Assembly: GCA_902626605.1 (NCBI GenBank)
Contig: CACOFZ010000010.1
Location: 1 to 56,880 of the forward strand
Direction: 5' to 3'
Length of the DNA stretch: 56,880 bases
Origin: an uncultured PS1 clade bacterium
GTDB lineage: Bacteria > Pseudomonadota > Alphaproteobacteria > MED-G09
The translations under genes and the position numbers were made by a program. The notes beneath the pieces were generated by a model, which had not been told where the DNA came from, did not search any database, and saw only the letters and a list, made by a program, of their open reading frames with translations. Within the stretch, counting starts at the first letter, position 1. Each line of letters starts with the position of its first letter. This document shows positions 8,834-17,667 of the stretch, one piece after another.

Positions 8834-11695
8834 ATGACTGATAATTCTAAAATCTCTATTGATAATATTATCGATAAAGACGAATCATTTGCAAATCCTG
8901 TTCAAAAAACTGTTGGCGCTGGAGATGGTAATGCCCCTTTTATTGAGTCATTATATGAATCATTTCTTAAAGATCCAAAATCAGTTTCAGAGGATTGGAA
9001 AATTTATTTTGAAACTCTTCCAGTTCAATCAGAAGGTAAAACTGAAGTTTCTCATAAAGATGTTATTGAACGTTTTAAAAATCAAAGAAGAAAAAGAAAC
9101 TATTTAAATAAATCAACAAATAAAAAATCTATTAACGAAGATCAAATTAGAGTTATTCAATTAATTCAATCATATAGAAATAGAGGTCATCAAAGAGCAA
9201 ACTTAGATCCTCTTGGTATAAGAAAGACTAGTTTTTGCGAAGATTTAGATTATGACTTTCATGGATTAAGTGAAGATGATTTAAAAAAAGAATTTAATAC
9301 TGATACTCTTAATATTAAAAAAGATAAAGCAACTTTAGAAGAGATAATTAGTTCCCTTAATAAAATCTACTGTGGAACACTCGGAATAGAGTATAATTAC
9401 ATCACAAACATCAAAGAGAGATTATGGTTCCAAGATAGGCTTGAGCCTAATCTTGGAAAAGTTTACTTCAAGAAAGAAGAAAAAATTAACCTACTTAAGC
9501 GTTTGAATGCAACTGAAGGATTAGCAAAATTTTTATCTACTAGATACCCAGGAATGAAAAGATTTGGAACTGAAGGGGGTGAGTCCTTAATACCTCTAGT
9601 TGATAGTTTAATTCAAAATTGCAGTATTTTTGGAGCTCAACAAATTTGTCTTGGGATGTCACATAGGGGAAGATTAAATCTACTTGTTAATGTTTTAGGA
9701 AAATCTCCAAAAGAACTTTTTTCTGAATTTGAGGAAGATTATGAACTTGAAGGGGCAAGCTCTGGTGATGTAAAGTACCATCTAGGTTTTTCATCAAACA
9801 TTATTACACCAAATGGTGAGGTTCATGTCTCTTTAAATAACAACCCTTCTCATTTGGAAATTGTTAACCCTGTCATTGAAGGTTCGGTAAGGGCTCGCCA
9901 AGAGCGATTAAAAGATAAAGATAAAGACCTAGTAATACCAATCTTAATACATGGTGATGCAGCTTTTTCTGGTCAAGGTGTTGTTATGGAAACTTTGCAA
10001 ATGTCTCAGACAAGAGGTTATGGTGTTGGTGGATCAATTCATGTAATAGTAAATAATCAAATTGGATTCACAACTTCGGATGCCAGAGATTCAAGATCTA
10101 CACTTTACTCTACTGATGTAGCAAAAATGATTGAGTGTCCAATACTTCATGTTAATGGTGATGACCCTGAAATGGTTGTATTTGCTGCAAAGCTTGCGTG
10201 TGAATATAGATATACTTTCAAAAAAGATATTATTATTGATATGTTTTGCTTTAGGAGACGAGGTCATAATGAGGCTGATGAACCTTCTGCAACTCAACCA
10301 TTAATGTATAAAAAAATAAAAAATCACAAATCAGTTAGAGATCAATATCAAGAAAGATTAATAAACGAGGGTGTTGTTACGGAAGAAGAAACATTAAATT
10401 TCCAAAAAAACTATAGAACATCACTAGAAAAAGGTGAGCTAGTAACAGATAATTTAGCTTTAACAAATGAAGAAAAATGGTTCGATTGGAGCCCTTACTT
10501 AAATAGATCCTGGAATGAAAAAACTGATACAACATTTGATCAAAAAAAGTTTTCCGAATTAGGTGATATTATAAGTTCTGCTCCGGATAATTTTGATTTA
10601 CAAAAACAAGTATCAAAGTTGCTTAACGATAGAAAAAAAATGAATTTGGGCGAACTACCTGTAAACTGGGGTTTTGCTGAGAATATGGCTTATGCCACAT
10701 TACTAAGTGAGGGTTATCCAATTAGATTTTCTGGTCAGGATGTCAGAAGAGGAACTTTTGCTCATAGACACTCTGCAATTCATAACCAAAAAGACGGAAC
10801 TGAATATATGCCTCTGGTCAAAATAGCTGAAAAAAATAATACAATACTGGACATTTATGACTCACTTCTTTCTGAAGAGGCAGTTTTAGGTTTTGAGTAT
10901 GGTTATTCTACAGCTTGGCCAAGTGGCCTTGTAATTTGGGAAGCACAATTTGGTGATTTTGCAAATGGCGCACAAGTTGTTATTGATCAATTTATAGTCT
11001 CAGCGGAACACAAGTGGGAGAGATTATCCGGCCTTGTAATGCTATTACCTCATGGTTACGAAGGTCAAGGTCCTGAACATAGCAGTGCTAGGCTAGAGAG
11101 ATACCTTCAGTTATGTGCACATGACAATATTCAAGTTTGTGTACCTACTACTCCAGCTCAAATTTATCACCTACTCAGGCTTCAAACAATTAGGAAGATG
11201 AGAAGACCTCTGATAGTAATTTCACCAAAAAGCTTGTTAAGAAATCCTCTAGCAACATCTACTTTAGATGAATTAACAAATGGAACTTTTTTGCCTGTGA
11301 TAGATGACAAATTAAAAAATAAAGATAAAATAAGAAAATTAATTTTATGCTCTGGCAAAGTTTTTTATGATCTAGTTGAAAAGAAAGAAGTTTTAAAAGC
11401 TGAAGATGTAGCAATAATAAGAATGGAACAGTTATATTCATTTCCCTACAATGAATTAGAGACTATATTAAAGAAATATATCAATTGTGATAAATTTATT
11501 TGGTGCCAAGAAGAACCAGCAAATCAAGGTGCTTGGTTTAGTCATAGGCATAGAATTCAAAGAGTATTAGATCGTTTTTCAGAAAAACAAATTCAATTAA
11601 TTAGCCGACCATCTGCTTCAGCTCCTGCTGTAGGCTTAAATAAATTACACAAAAAACAACAAGAAACCCTTATAAATAAAGCTTTTGAGGATTAA
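8834..11695 (+). CDS. sucA: 2-oxoglutarate dehydrogenase E1 component
   Basis: This is the thiamine-diphosphate-dependent E1 subunit of the TCA-cycle 2-oxoglutarate dehydrogenase complex (also named odhA). It decarboxylates 2-oxoglutarate and passes the succinyl group to the E2 lipoyl arm. It is 953 aa, full length. The N-terminal E1 segment (PFIESLYESFLKDP) precedes the TPP domain with SHRGRLNLL and the metal/TPP motif that runs from GDAAFSGQG to NNQIGFTT. The pyrimidine-binding transketolase domain follows, with RFSGQDVRRGTF and GYEGQGPEHSSAR. odhB follows after 9 bases. No lpd (E3) gene follows in this window. Confidence 0.97.
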   Translation: MTDNSKISIDNIIDKDESFANPVQKTVGAGDGNAPFIESLYESFLKDPKSVSEDWKIYFETLPVQSEGKTEVSHKDVIERFKNQRRKRNYLNKSTNKKSINEDQIRVIQLIQSYRNRGHQRANLDPLGIRKTSFCEDLDYDFHGLSEDDLKKEFNTDTLNIKKDKATLEEIISSLNKIYCGTLGIEYNYITNIKERLWFQDRLEPNLGKVYFKKEEKINLLKRLNATEGLAKFLSTRYPGMKRFGTEGGESLIPLVDSLIQNCSIFGAQQICLGMSHRGRLNLLVNVLGKSPKELFSEFEEDYELEGASSGDVKYHLGFSSNIITPNGEVHVSLNNNPSHLEIVNPVIEGSVRARQERLKDKDKDLVIPILIHGDAAFSGQGVVMETLQMSQTRGYGVGGSIHVIVNNQIGFTTSDARDSRSTLYSTDVAKMIECPILHVNGDDPEMVVFAAKLACEYRYTFKKDIIIDMFCFRRRGHNEADEPSATQPLMYKKIKNHKSVRDQYQERLINEGVVTEEETLNFQKNYRTSLEKGELVTDNLALTNEEKWFDWSPYLNRSWNEKTDTTFDQKKFSELGDIISSAPDNFDLQKQVSKLLNDRKKMNLGELPVNWGFAENMAYATLLSEGYPIRFSGQDVRRGTFAHRHSAIHNQKDGTEYMPLVKIAEKNNTILDIYDSLLSEEAVLGFEYGYSTAWPSGLVIWEAQFGDFANGAQVVIDQFIVSAEHKWERLSGLVMLLPHGYEGQGPEHSSARLERYLQLCAHDNIQVCVPTTPAQIYHLLRLQTIRKMRRPLIVISPKSLLRNPLATSTLDELTNGTFLPVIDDKLKNKDKIRKLILCSGKVFYDLVEKKEVLKAEDVAIIRMEQLYSFPYNELETILKKYINCDKFIWCQEEPANQGAWFSHRHRIQRVLDRFSEKQIQLISRPSASAPAVGLNKLHKKQQETLINKAFED

Positions 11696-11704
11696 GGAAT
11701 TAAA

Positions 11705-12901
11705 ATGACAACAGAAATAAAATCACCTACTTATCCAGAGTCAGTATCGGATGGAACTATTTCGAACTGGGTTAAAAAGGAAGGAGAAAACGTCAAACAA
11801 GATGAATTAATTGCTGAAATAGAAACTGATAAAATAGTTCTTGAGGTTCTCTCTCCAGTTGATGGAAAGATATCAAAAATTATAAGAAATGAAGGAGAAG
11901 TAGTGCTTAGCGGAGAATTAATTGCGGAAGTTGATAAAGGTGAAACTAGTGAGGATTTAAATAATGATGCTAAAGAAGAATCTAAAGAAATAGAGACAAA
12001 CATCGTATCAGATAATCCAAAATCAATTGGTCACGGACCAGCAATAAGAAGAATGCTTGATGAGTATGAGATTGATCAAACGGAGATAGTTGGCACTGGA
12101 AAGGACGGAAGAATTACAAAAACCGATATAAAAAATTATTTAAACCAACCTAAGAATGATTCTTCGAATAAAATAAATGATTTAACCTCTCAAGATAGCT
12201 CAAGGGAAGTTGAAAGAGTTCCTATGTCAAGAATGAGGTCAACAATCGCAAAAAGATTGTTATCTGTAAGTCAAGAAACTGCAATGTTAACTACTTTTAA
12301 TGAAGTTAATATGCAACCAATTAAAAACCTACGAAATGAATATGGCGATGACTTTAAATCAAATCATGGAATAAAGTTAGGATTTATGGGTTTTTTTGTA
12401 GCAGCCTCAATAGTTGCTTTAAAAAAATACCCAATAGCAAACGCATCAATTGATGGTGATGATGTTGTATATCATGGTTATCAAGATATTAGTGTTGCTG
12501 TTTCAACTGATAAAGGACTGGTTGTTCCAGTAATAAGAGATGCAGACATGATGAGTCTACCTGAGATAGAAAAAATAATTTTAGAATTTTCTTCAAAGGC
12601 ACAGAATGGAAAATTATCAATTGAAGAAATGCAAGGTGGAACTTTTACAATATCTAATGGTGGTATTTTTGGATCTTTATTATCTACTCCAATTTTAAAT
12701 GCTCCACAAACTGCAATATTGGGTATGCATAAAATTCAAGATAGACCTGTTGTAATCGATGGGAAAATTGAAATAAGACCAATGATGTATTTAGCTTTAA
12801 GCTATGATCACAGACTCTTAGATGGCAAGGATGCTGTTTCTTTCTTAATAAGTATAAAAGAGCAGTTAGAAAAACCAGAGCGCTTACTTTTAAATTTATA
12901 A
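11705..12901 (+). CDS. sucB: 2-oxoglutarate dehydrogenase E2, dihydrolipoyl succinyltransferase
   Basis: This is the E2 core subunit (odhB) that carries succinyl groups on a lipoyl-lysine and transfers them to CoA. It is 398 aa with a single lipoyl domain (lipoylated Lys43 in ETDKIVLEV). An acidic linker follows, then an E3/E1-binding domain ([14 protein letters not shown], ending [12 protein letters not shown]). The C-terminal catalytic domain carries the active-site motif [14 protein letters not shown] good AAGGAATTAAA ribosome-binding site precedes the ATG. It is co-transcribed with sucA (9-base gap). An unknown gene follows by 17 bases. Confidence 0.97.
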   Translation: MTTEIKSPTYPESVSDGTISNWVKKEGENVKQDELIAEIETDKIVLEVLSPVDGKISKIIRNEGEVVLSGELIAEVDKGETSEDLNNDAKEESKEIETNIVSDNPKSIGHGPAIRRMLDEYEIDQTEIVGTGKDGRITKTDIKNYLNQPKNDSSNKINDLTSQDSSREVERVPMSRMRSTIAKRLLSVSQETAMLTTFNEVNMQPIKNLRNEYGDDFKSNHGIKLGFMGFFVAASIVALKKYPIANASIDGDDVVYHGYQDISVAVSTDKGLVVPVIRDADMMSLPEIEKIILEFSSKAQNGKLSIEEMQGGTFTISNGGIFGSLLSTPILNAPQTAILGMHKIQDRPVVIDGKIEIRPMMYLALSYDHRLLDGKDAVSFLISIKEQLEKPERLLLNL

Positions 12902-12918
12902 GATCTTAAGAAGTTAAA

Positions 12919-13527
12919 ATGGATAACAAAGAAATAGAGATATTCTTAGAATATTTTTTCTTATATAAATGGACAAAATTAAAAGAGGACTTTATTAATT
13001 TAAAAATAGCAAAAAAATTTTTAAATGAAAAAAATATAAAAAAAAATCTATTTATTAAAAAAATTTTATTAGAGTTTGATAAAGAAGATAACAATAAGAA
13101 TTTAGATAATAATAAATTTTATTATTCAAAAAAAAATCTAGATTTAGTCTGTTCTGTAATGTTTCTTCGAAATGTAATTATTGATAAAAATAAAAATCAA
13201 ACTTTGCCTTTAGATTTAAAAGATTTTGAGAATGTAAAAATTGACTATGCTCACTTAAGAGTTGATCTTTTAAATGAAATTAAAATAGATCTTTCTCATG
13301 ACAAATATGAAGAAAAAAATCTTTCTTTAAATTACGACGAATATGTTCAAAAAATTGTCGACCATCTAGAAGATAGATATCATTGTATAAAAAATGAGTT
13401 AGGTTATGAGTTTTTAAAATATAAAGATGCAAAATTAATAAAAACGCTCAAAAAACCAAATAATTATCTGATAATTAACTCAGGCCAGGGAATAAAAAGA
13501 CCTAAAAATAATATCAATATTAATTAA
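12919..13527 (+). CDS. Hypothetical protein, Lys/Asn-rich, after odhB
   Basis: I do not recognise this 202-aa protein. It has no signal peptide, membrane segment or known motif. It is very rich in Lys, Asn, Asp, Glu and Ile, with poly-A codons heavier than its neighbours, and looks largely helical in the first 45 residues. Its C-terminal half contains a more mixed region (YDEYVQKIVDHLEDRYHCIK) that could be a folded domain. An AAGAAG ribosome-binding site precedes the ATG, 17 bases after odhB, so it is likely the third gene of the odh transcript. In many relatives that place holds lpd. The reverse-strand frame over its 5' end is a shadow of its AT-rich composition. Confidence 0.65.
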   Translation: MDNKEIEIFLEYFFLYKWTKLKEDFINLKIAKKFLNEKNIKKNLFIKKILLEFDKEDNNKNLDNNKFYYSKKNLDLVCSVMFLRNVIIDKNKNQTLPLDLKDFENVKIDYAHLRVDLLNEIKIDLSHDKYEEKNLSLNYDEYVQKIVDHLEDRYHCIKNELGYEFLKYKDAKLIKTLKKPNNYLIINSGQGIKRPKNNININ

Positions 13528-13543
13528 TAATCAAAAAACAGTG

Positions 13544-14821
13544 TTATTCTTTTTCAAAATCAATATGCAGCTCTTTAAGAGCCCTTAATAGATAATGTGG
13601 GTGATAGGTAAAGTCGTTTTTATCTCCAGAAAAACTTATTGTTTTAAATCTATCTAAGGCGGCCTTAAAACCCCACCATAGTTCTCTTCTTGCCAAAGGC
13701 GCACCAAGGCAATGATGAGTTCCTGAACCAAATGCCATATGTGAACCAGCTTTTTTCCTATCTAAATTAATTTTTTCAGGATCATCAAAAGCTCTTTCAT
13801 CTCTGTTGGCTGCTGCATACCTTACATTAACAACAGAACCCTTTGGAATTTCAACTCCATGAAAAATAACATCTTTTGCAGCAGTTCTCATAAGACTTTG
13901 AACAGGAGACTCTAAACGAAGAACTTCCTCAACAAAAACTTTTAAATACTTATCTGGATCAGATTTTAATCTTTTCCAGATATCAGGATTTTCAACTAAA
14001 AGTTTTATTCCTGCAGAAAGTGCATTAGTAGTGGTTTCACTTCCACCGACAAAAGTATCCGCCATCATTTCAGCGTGAAGTTCGTTATCATTGAGAGGTC
14101 TTCCCCACTCTTCAATCTCGGTATTAACTAACTCACTGAGTAAACTATCATCAGGATTCTTTCTCAGCTTTTCAAAGATTGGTTGAAAATAATGCTGCCC
14201 TTCAATTTCTTTTTCAATTGCTTCTAACTCCTGCTCTTTTGTTAACATCATGCCAATTCTGTGAAAAAAAGCATCTGTTGAAACTTTGATTTTCCATAAA
14301 TCATCTTCGTTTTCAATACCCATTTGAACACCGATTATTTTTAAAGGAAGAGGTACCGAAAACTCTTTGACCCAATCACAGCTTCCATTATCAATAAATG
14401 CATCAATTAAATCATAAGAGGTTTTCTCTACAATTGTTTCTAATTCTTTAATTTTACTGGGCCTAAAAGCTTTATCAAAAATAGACCTCATTTCTTTATG
14501 ATTTGGGTTATCTCTTCCGGCTAATGTAGGAGCAGGAATCCATCCTTTTTCTTCAAATAGTTTTACACCCTGCCTTACATGATCAGAATTAATATTTGAC
14601 TCTGCTTTTTGAGCAGCTGCACCAAAAGAACTGCTAAAGTTCTCAGTGTCTAAAAGCAATTCTCTTACATATTTATAGCGTGTAACAATAAAAAAACCGG
14701 TTTTTGGATCCTGATAAACAGGTGCATCATCTCTTAGTGTCTTATAAGCGCTATATGGGCATTGTTGAACTTGATTTGATGTTAAATCAACATCACTATG
14801 ATTAATATTTTCTTTACTCAT
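13544..14821 (-). CDS. Cytochrome P450
   Basis: This 425-aa soluble bacterial P450 is a haem monooxygenase that needs separate ferredoxin and reductase partners. The I-helix oxygen-activation motif is GGSETT, the ExxR motif is EVLR followed by LESP, and the haem loop is FGSGTHHCLGAPLARREL with the proximal cysteine. There is no membrane anchor. It is the last gene of a four-gene leftward set: membrane protein, desaturase-like enzyme, 56-aa protein, P450 (21-base gap). The substrate is unknown; the desaturase beside it suggests a lipid or terpenoid. No redox partner gene is in the window. Confidence 0.93.
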   Translation of the reverse strand: MSKENINHSDVDLTSNQVQQCPYSAYKTLRDDAPVYQDPKTGFFIVTRYKYVRELLLDTENFSSSFGAAAQKAESNINSDHVRQGVKLFEEKGWIPAPTLAGRDNPNHKEMRSIFDKAFRPSKIKELETIVEKTSYDLIDAFIDNGSCDWVKEFSVPLPLKIIGVQMGIENEDDLWKIKVSTDAFFHRIGMMLTKEQELEAIEKEIEGQHYFQPIFEKLRKNPDDSLLSELVNTEIEEWGRPLNDNELHAEMMADTFVGGSETTTNALSAGIKLLVENPDIWKRLKSDPDKYLKVFVEEVLRLESPVQSLMRTAAKDVIFHGVEIPKGSVVNVRYAAANRDERAFDDPEKINLDRKKAGSHMAFGSGTHHCLGAPLARRELWWGFKAALDRFKTISFSGDKNDFTYHPHYLLRALKELHIDFEKE

Positions 14822-14842
14822 ATTTGTTTCTTTCTTTTTAAG

Positions 14843-15013
14843 TTATCTATTATTTAGCTCTTTTATACTTGTCTCAAGCTCGCTTATTCTTTTTTCAAGT
14901 TTAGTTAATTCCTCTTTCTTTACAAATCCTGATTCCTTCATAAATTTCTCTAAAGCAGGTTTCATCATTTTTTCCATACCTTTAAGATCTTTAGCCATAT
15001 TAAAAATATTCAT
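14843..15013 (-). CDS. Small coiled-coil protein, 56 aa
   Basis: This short frame is easy to miss. It starts at the ATG at 15013 behind a strong ribosome-binding site (AAGGAG, 6 bases before the ATG) and ends with TAA at 14843. The translation begins MNIFNMAKDLKGMEKMMKP, is Lys/Met-rich, and ends in a heptad helix (EELTKLEKRISELETSIKEL) that should form a coiled coil. The layout of a short helix, a GFVKKEEL turn and a C-terminal coiled coil recalls UbiK/BMFP-type accessory proteins and phasins, but I cannot assign it. It sits between the desaturase-like gene (28-base gap) and the P450 (21-base gap), so it is almost surely translated from the same mRNA. Confidence 0.7.
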   Translation of the reverse strand: MNIFNMAKDLKGMEKMMKPALEKFMKESGFVKKEELTKLEKRISELETSIKELNNR

Positions 15014-15041
15014 ATTTAACTCCTTAAAAAATCAAAAAATT

Positions 15042-15884
15042 TTATAAATCTATATCCAAGCGACAATTTCTCTCTATAAGAATTGGTTTTAAAGCCCTGT
15101 AAGCCGCAGGGTTTAAATTTAATGGTATTGAGGGATGTAAATGATGAATAATATGATATTCCATTCCCATTGTAAGTATAGTTCCAATTCTAGCTTTAAA
15201 GCCCCTTGTATTCCTATACCTTCCCTGCTCTTTCATAGGATGATGAGGCGCCCAAGACAATGTCATTCTAACATAGCCTGTTGCAATTAATTTTGGCATC
15301 CACCACAAGCAAGCCACCTCAAAACCATATCCCAACCAAACAAAAATTACTAAAATTGTCCAAAAAGATATATTTGTTAGTATTGACTCAAATATAGTCC
15401 TTTTATTCTCTTTATTTTCTTCCATATTTTCTACAAAATTTTTATAAAGATTATTCGCCGAAGTATTAGTAAAAAAATTCACCCAAATAGCATCTTTAAA
15501 ATTCTTGGCCTTCGTAGCATAATCTGGATCTTTCTCTGGATGGTTTGTATGCGAGTGATGATACATATGAGTAATGCGAAGCAATCGATATGGTACGGCT
15601 AGAGGAATAAGTGATGTGTAGCCAATTAATTCGTTAAACCAAAATAACGACGATCCTTTTCTCGCAATATTTTCGTGCTGAGCCTCATGTGAAGGTAAAT
15701 AACTTAATAGAGCACAAATTAATGAAATTAAAAAAGTTAAATACAAAGGAATTTGACCTGTTAATGTTAAAGGCCATAATGAAAACCAAACAGATAGATT
15801 TATTGCCCACCAAGCTATCATAAACCATGGAGTTTTTCCTATAAACTGTCTTGCTATTAATTTTTCTTTTTTAACTAAATCCAT
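15042..15884 (-). CDS. Fatty acid desaturase-like membrane di-iron enzyme
   Basis: This integral membrane di-iron oxygenase of the fatty-acid desaturase/hydroxylase superfamily has about 280 aa. Three histidine clusters are present: HEAQH after the second hydrophobic segment, HMYHHSH in the loop, and HIIHH near the C-terminus. Several hydrophobic segments lie between them (for example around LTFLISLICALL). It may desaturate or hydroxylate an acyl chain or a carotenoid-like lipid; the histidine boxes do not decide this. I use the ATG at 15884, five bases after the upstream stop. The ATG at 15905 is possible but overlaps the upstream gene by 16 bases and has a poorly spaced ribosome-binding site. 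Confidence 0.85.
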   Translation of the reverse strand: MDLVKKEKLIARQFIGKTPWFMIAWWAINLSVWFSLWPLTLTGQIPLYLTFLISLICALLSYLPSHEAQHENIARKGSSLFWFNELIGYTSLIPLAVPYRLLRITHMYHHSHTNHPEKDPDYATKAKNFKDAIWVNFFTNTSANNLYKNFVENMEENKENKRTIFESILTNISFWTILVIFVWLGYGFEVACLWWMPKLIATGYVRMTLSWAPHHPMKEQGRYRNTRGFKARIGTILTMGMEYHIIHHLHPSIPLNLNPAAYRALKPILIERNCRLDIDL

Positions 15885-15889
15885 ATCTC

Positions 15890-16093
15890 TCAAAACCAAA
15901 ACCATCTTCCTTTAATTGTAGCATATAGTCCCCAAAAAAAACCAATAAACAAACAAAGTATTAAAGTTGGAATACCTAAAATATTTTCAATCTTATTATA
16001 GTTTAAAAATTGTGATAATAAAGGCGCCAAAAATAAAACACCAAAAAAAATACGACCCTTTGAAATTAAAAATATAAAAATACGCCCAATCAT
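15890..16093 (-). CDS. Small membrane protein, 67 aa
   Basis: This unrecognised 67-aa protein has two probable membrane segments (about residues 13-30 and 41-59), basic residues near both ends and an aromatic C-terminus (GRWFWF). It is the first gene of the leftward set with the desaturase-like enzyme, which starts 5 bases later (or overlaps it). Its position suggests it works with the desaturase or P450 in the membrane, for instance as an anchoring subunit; that is inference. The 16094-16197 spacer separates it from a divergent oxidoreductase gene and must hold both promoters, though no convincing promoter could be picked out. Confidence 0.6.
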   Translation of the reverse strand: MIGRIFIFLISKGRIFFGVLFLAPLLSQFLNYNKIENILGIPTLILCLFIGFFWGLYATIKGRWFWF

Positions 16094-16197
16094 GTTGAAA
16101 TATTAATAATTTTTCAAAAATGTTCAATTTTAAAAAAATAATTTTTCTTTAAGATAAAATTTAGTTTATAAAATTGAAATTTAGTGGGAGAAAAAAA

Positions 16198-17214
16198 ATG
16201 TCAAATTTATCTAATTTACCAAATCTTAAAAAAGTAGTCTTAAAAGAAAGACCCAAAGATAATCCAAAAGTCGAAGGATTTGACATTGTTGAAGAAATTT
16301 CAAGAGCCCCTAATGATGGCGAAGTTTTAATTGAGATGCAAGCTCTTGAAATTGGGGCATGGATTAGAACAACCTTAAATGAAGAAGCTTTTCATGGATC
16401 TACCCCTATTGGGGGAACAATTCCAGCATTGGGAATAGGCAGAGTATTAATAAGTAAATCTGATAAATTTAAAGAAGGTGATATTGTAAATGGGCCAATA
16501 TTTGCACAAACACACACCACTATGCCTGCAGAAATGTTTGCTAAAGTTGAAAATCCAGAAATAGATCCTTTTACTCAAATAGCGGTTTTAGGTGTAACTA
16601 CAGGCCTTACGGCATATTTTGGTATTTATGAAGTAGGACAAGTAAAGAAAGGTGATATTGTTCTGGTATCCGGAGCTGCTGGCGGAGTTGGTGCCTTAGT
16701 GTGCCAATTAGCTAAAATTAAAGGCGCTAAAGTAATTGGTGTTGCTGGCGGTAAACAGAAATGTGATGTGCTAATAGATGAAATTGGTGCTGATGCTGCT
16801 ATTGACTATAAAAAAGAAGACTTAAACGAAAAAATTAAAATGCATGCTAGTGAGGGTATTGACATATTTTTTGATAATGTAGGTGGAGAAATTTTAGATG
16901 CTGCCCTTGATAATATAAGAGACAGAGCAAGAGTTGTAATTTGTGGAGCAATTTCACAATATTCACATCATGATAAAGTTAATGGACCTAGCCTATATTT
17001 GAGATTAGCAGAAAAATATTCAAGAATGGAAGGTTTCACAGTTATGCACTTTGAAGAAAGGTATGCAGAAGCCACAAAGGAATTATTAAGTTTTTATAAA
17101 GAGGGAAAATTAAAAATTCCTTATCATATTGAAGAAGGTATTGAAAATTTTCCACTGGCACTTCAAAAGCTGTTTACAGGAGGAAATATTGGTAAATTAA
17201 TGGTCAAAGCTTAA
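16198..17214 (+). CDS. NADP-dependent medium-chain oxidoreductase
   Basis: This 338-aa protein belongs to the zinc-free medium-chain dehydrogenase/reductase group that includes leukotriene B4 dehydrogenase/prostaglandin reductase and bacterial CurA/YfmJ-type enoyl reductases. The nucleotide-binding motif is SGAAGGVGALVCQLAK, followed by GVAGGKQKCD and the typical FDNVGGEILDAAL. I use the ATG at 16198, which has a GGGAG ribosome-binding site; an upstream in-frame TTG at 16174 lacks one. It is divergent from the desaturase/P450 set and might reduce an unsaturated carbonyl compound. The substrate is unknown. Confidence 0.9.
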   Translation: MSNLSNLPNLKKVVLKERPKDNPKVEGFDIVEEISRAPNDGEVLIEMQALEIGAWIRTTLNEEAFHGSTPIGGTIPALGIGRVLISKSDKFKEGDIVNGPIFAQTHTTMPAEMFAKVENPEIDPFTQIAVLGVTTGLTAYFGIYEVGQVKKGDIVLVSGAAGGVGALVCQLAKIKGAKVIGVAGGKQKCDVLIDEIGADAAIDYKKEDLNEKIKMHASEGIDIFFDNVGGEILDAALDNIRDRARVVICGAISQYSHHDKVNGPSLYLRLAEKYSRMEGFTVMHFEERYAEATKELLSFYKEGKLKIPYHIEEGIENFPLALQKLFTGGNIGKLMVKA

Positions 17215-17279
17215 CTTAAAAATTTAATAAAACAAGCTAGTAAATTAACGATTCTTCTGTTAGATAATATCGAAACTGT

Positions 17280-17355
17280 TCCCCGGTAGCTCAGTTGGTA
17301 GAGCAAGCGGCTGTTAACCGCTTTGTCGCTGGTTCGAGTCCGGCCCGGGGAGCCA
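17280..17355 (+). tRNA. tRNA-Asn (anticodon GTT)
   Basis: This is a 76-base cloverleaf with acceptor arms TCCCCGG and CCGGGGA, anticodon loop CTGTTAA (GTT), T loop TTCGAGT, discriminator G and encoded CCA. A run of eight T residues follows directly, which may help end its transcript. An open frame that begins at 17323 inside this tRNA is not a real start. Confidence 0.97.
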
Positions 17356-17409
17356 TTTTTTTTAATTTTTTATTTTAAATTTCTCCGACTATTGTTATTA
17401 TTAATTATT

Positions 17410-17637
17410 ATGAAAAATATTAAATTATTAATAATTATCTTTATATTTCCTTTAATTTTTATTAATTGCTCTAATCAATATGATGGAGGAACTTACACTG
17501 GTAGCTCTATGTCTTCAAAAAAAATAGCTGAAAAAAATGATCAGGAAGCTATAGAAGCAGAAGAAAAATTGACTCCTGAAACTGTTTCAACTCAATCAAT
17601 TGATGAAGTAATTGAGAATGAAAATATTTACAAATAA
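17410..17637 (+). CDS. Small putative lipoprotein, 75 aa
   Basis: This short protein starts at the ATG at 17410 (MKNIKLLIIIFIFP). It has a strongly hydrophobic signal segment ending in IFINC, a loose lipobox with Cys at about residue 21. The rest is a polar, acidic, probably disordered tail containing KKIAEKNDQEAIEAEEKLTP. A role at a membrane surface is plausible but no function can be named. Asn before the Cys is unusual for a lipobox, so lipidation is uncertain. It lies 30 bases before the COG2907/DUF1365/CFA-like operon and may be its first gene. Confidence 0.6.
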   Translation: MKNIKLLIIIFIFPLIFINCSNQYDGGTYTGSSMSSKKIAEKNDQEAIEAEEKLTPETVSTQSIDEVIENENIYK

Positions 17638-17667
17638 AAGAAAAATTTAATCTTTGAAGGATTTTTA

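Noticed and set aside
8859-9107. 82-aa frame inside the start of sucA
   Set aside because: It is a +1 frame shadow of a conserved gene with Leu/Ile/Lys-rich noise.
17323-17409. Upstream extension of the small lipoprotein frame starting inside tRNA-Asn
   Set aside because: The first residues are translated tRNA sequence. The ATG at 17410 begins a proper signal segment.
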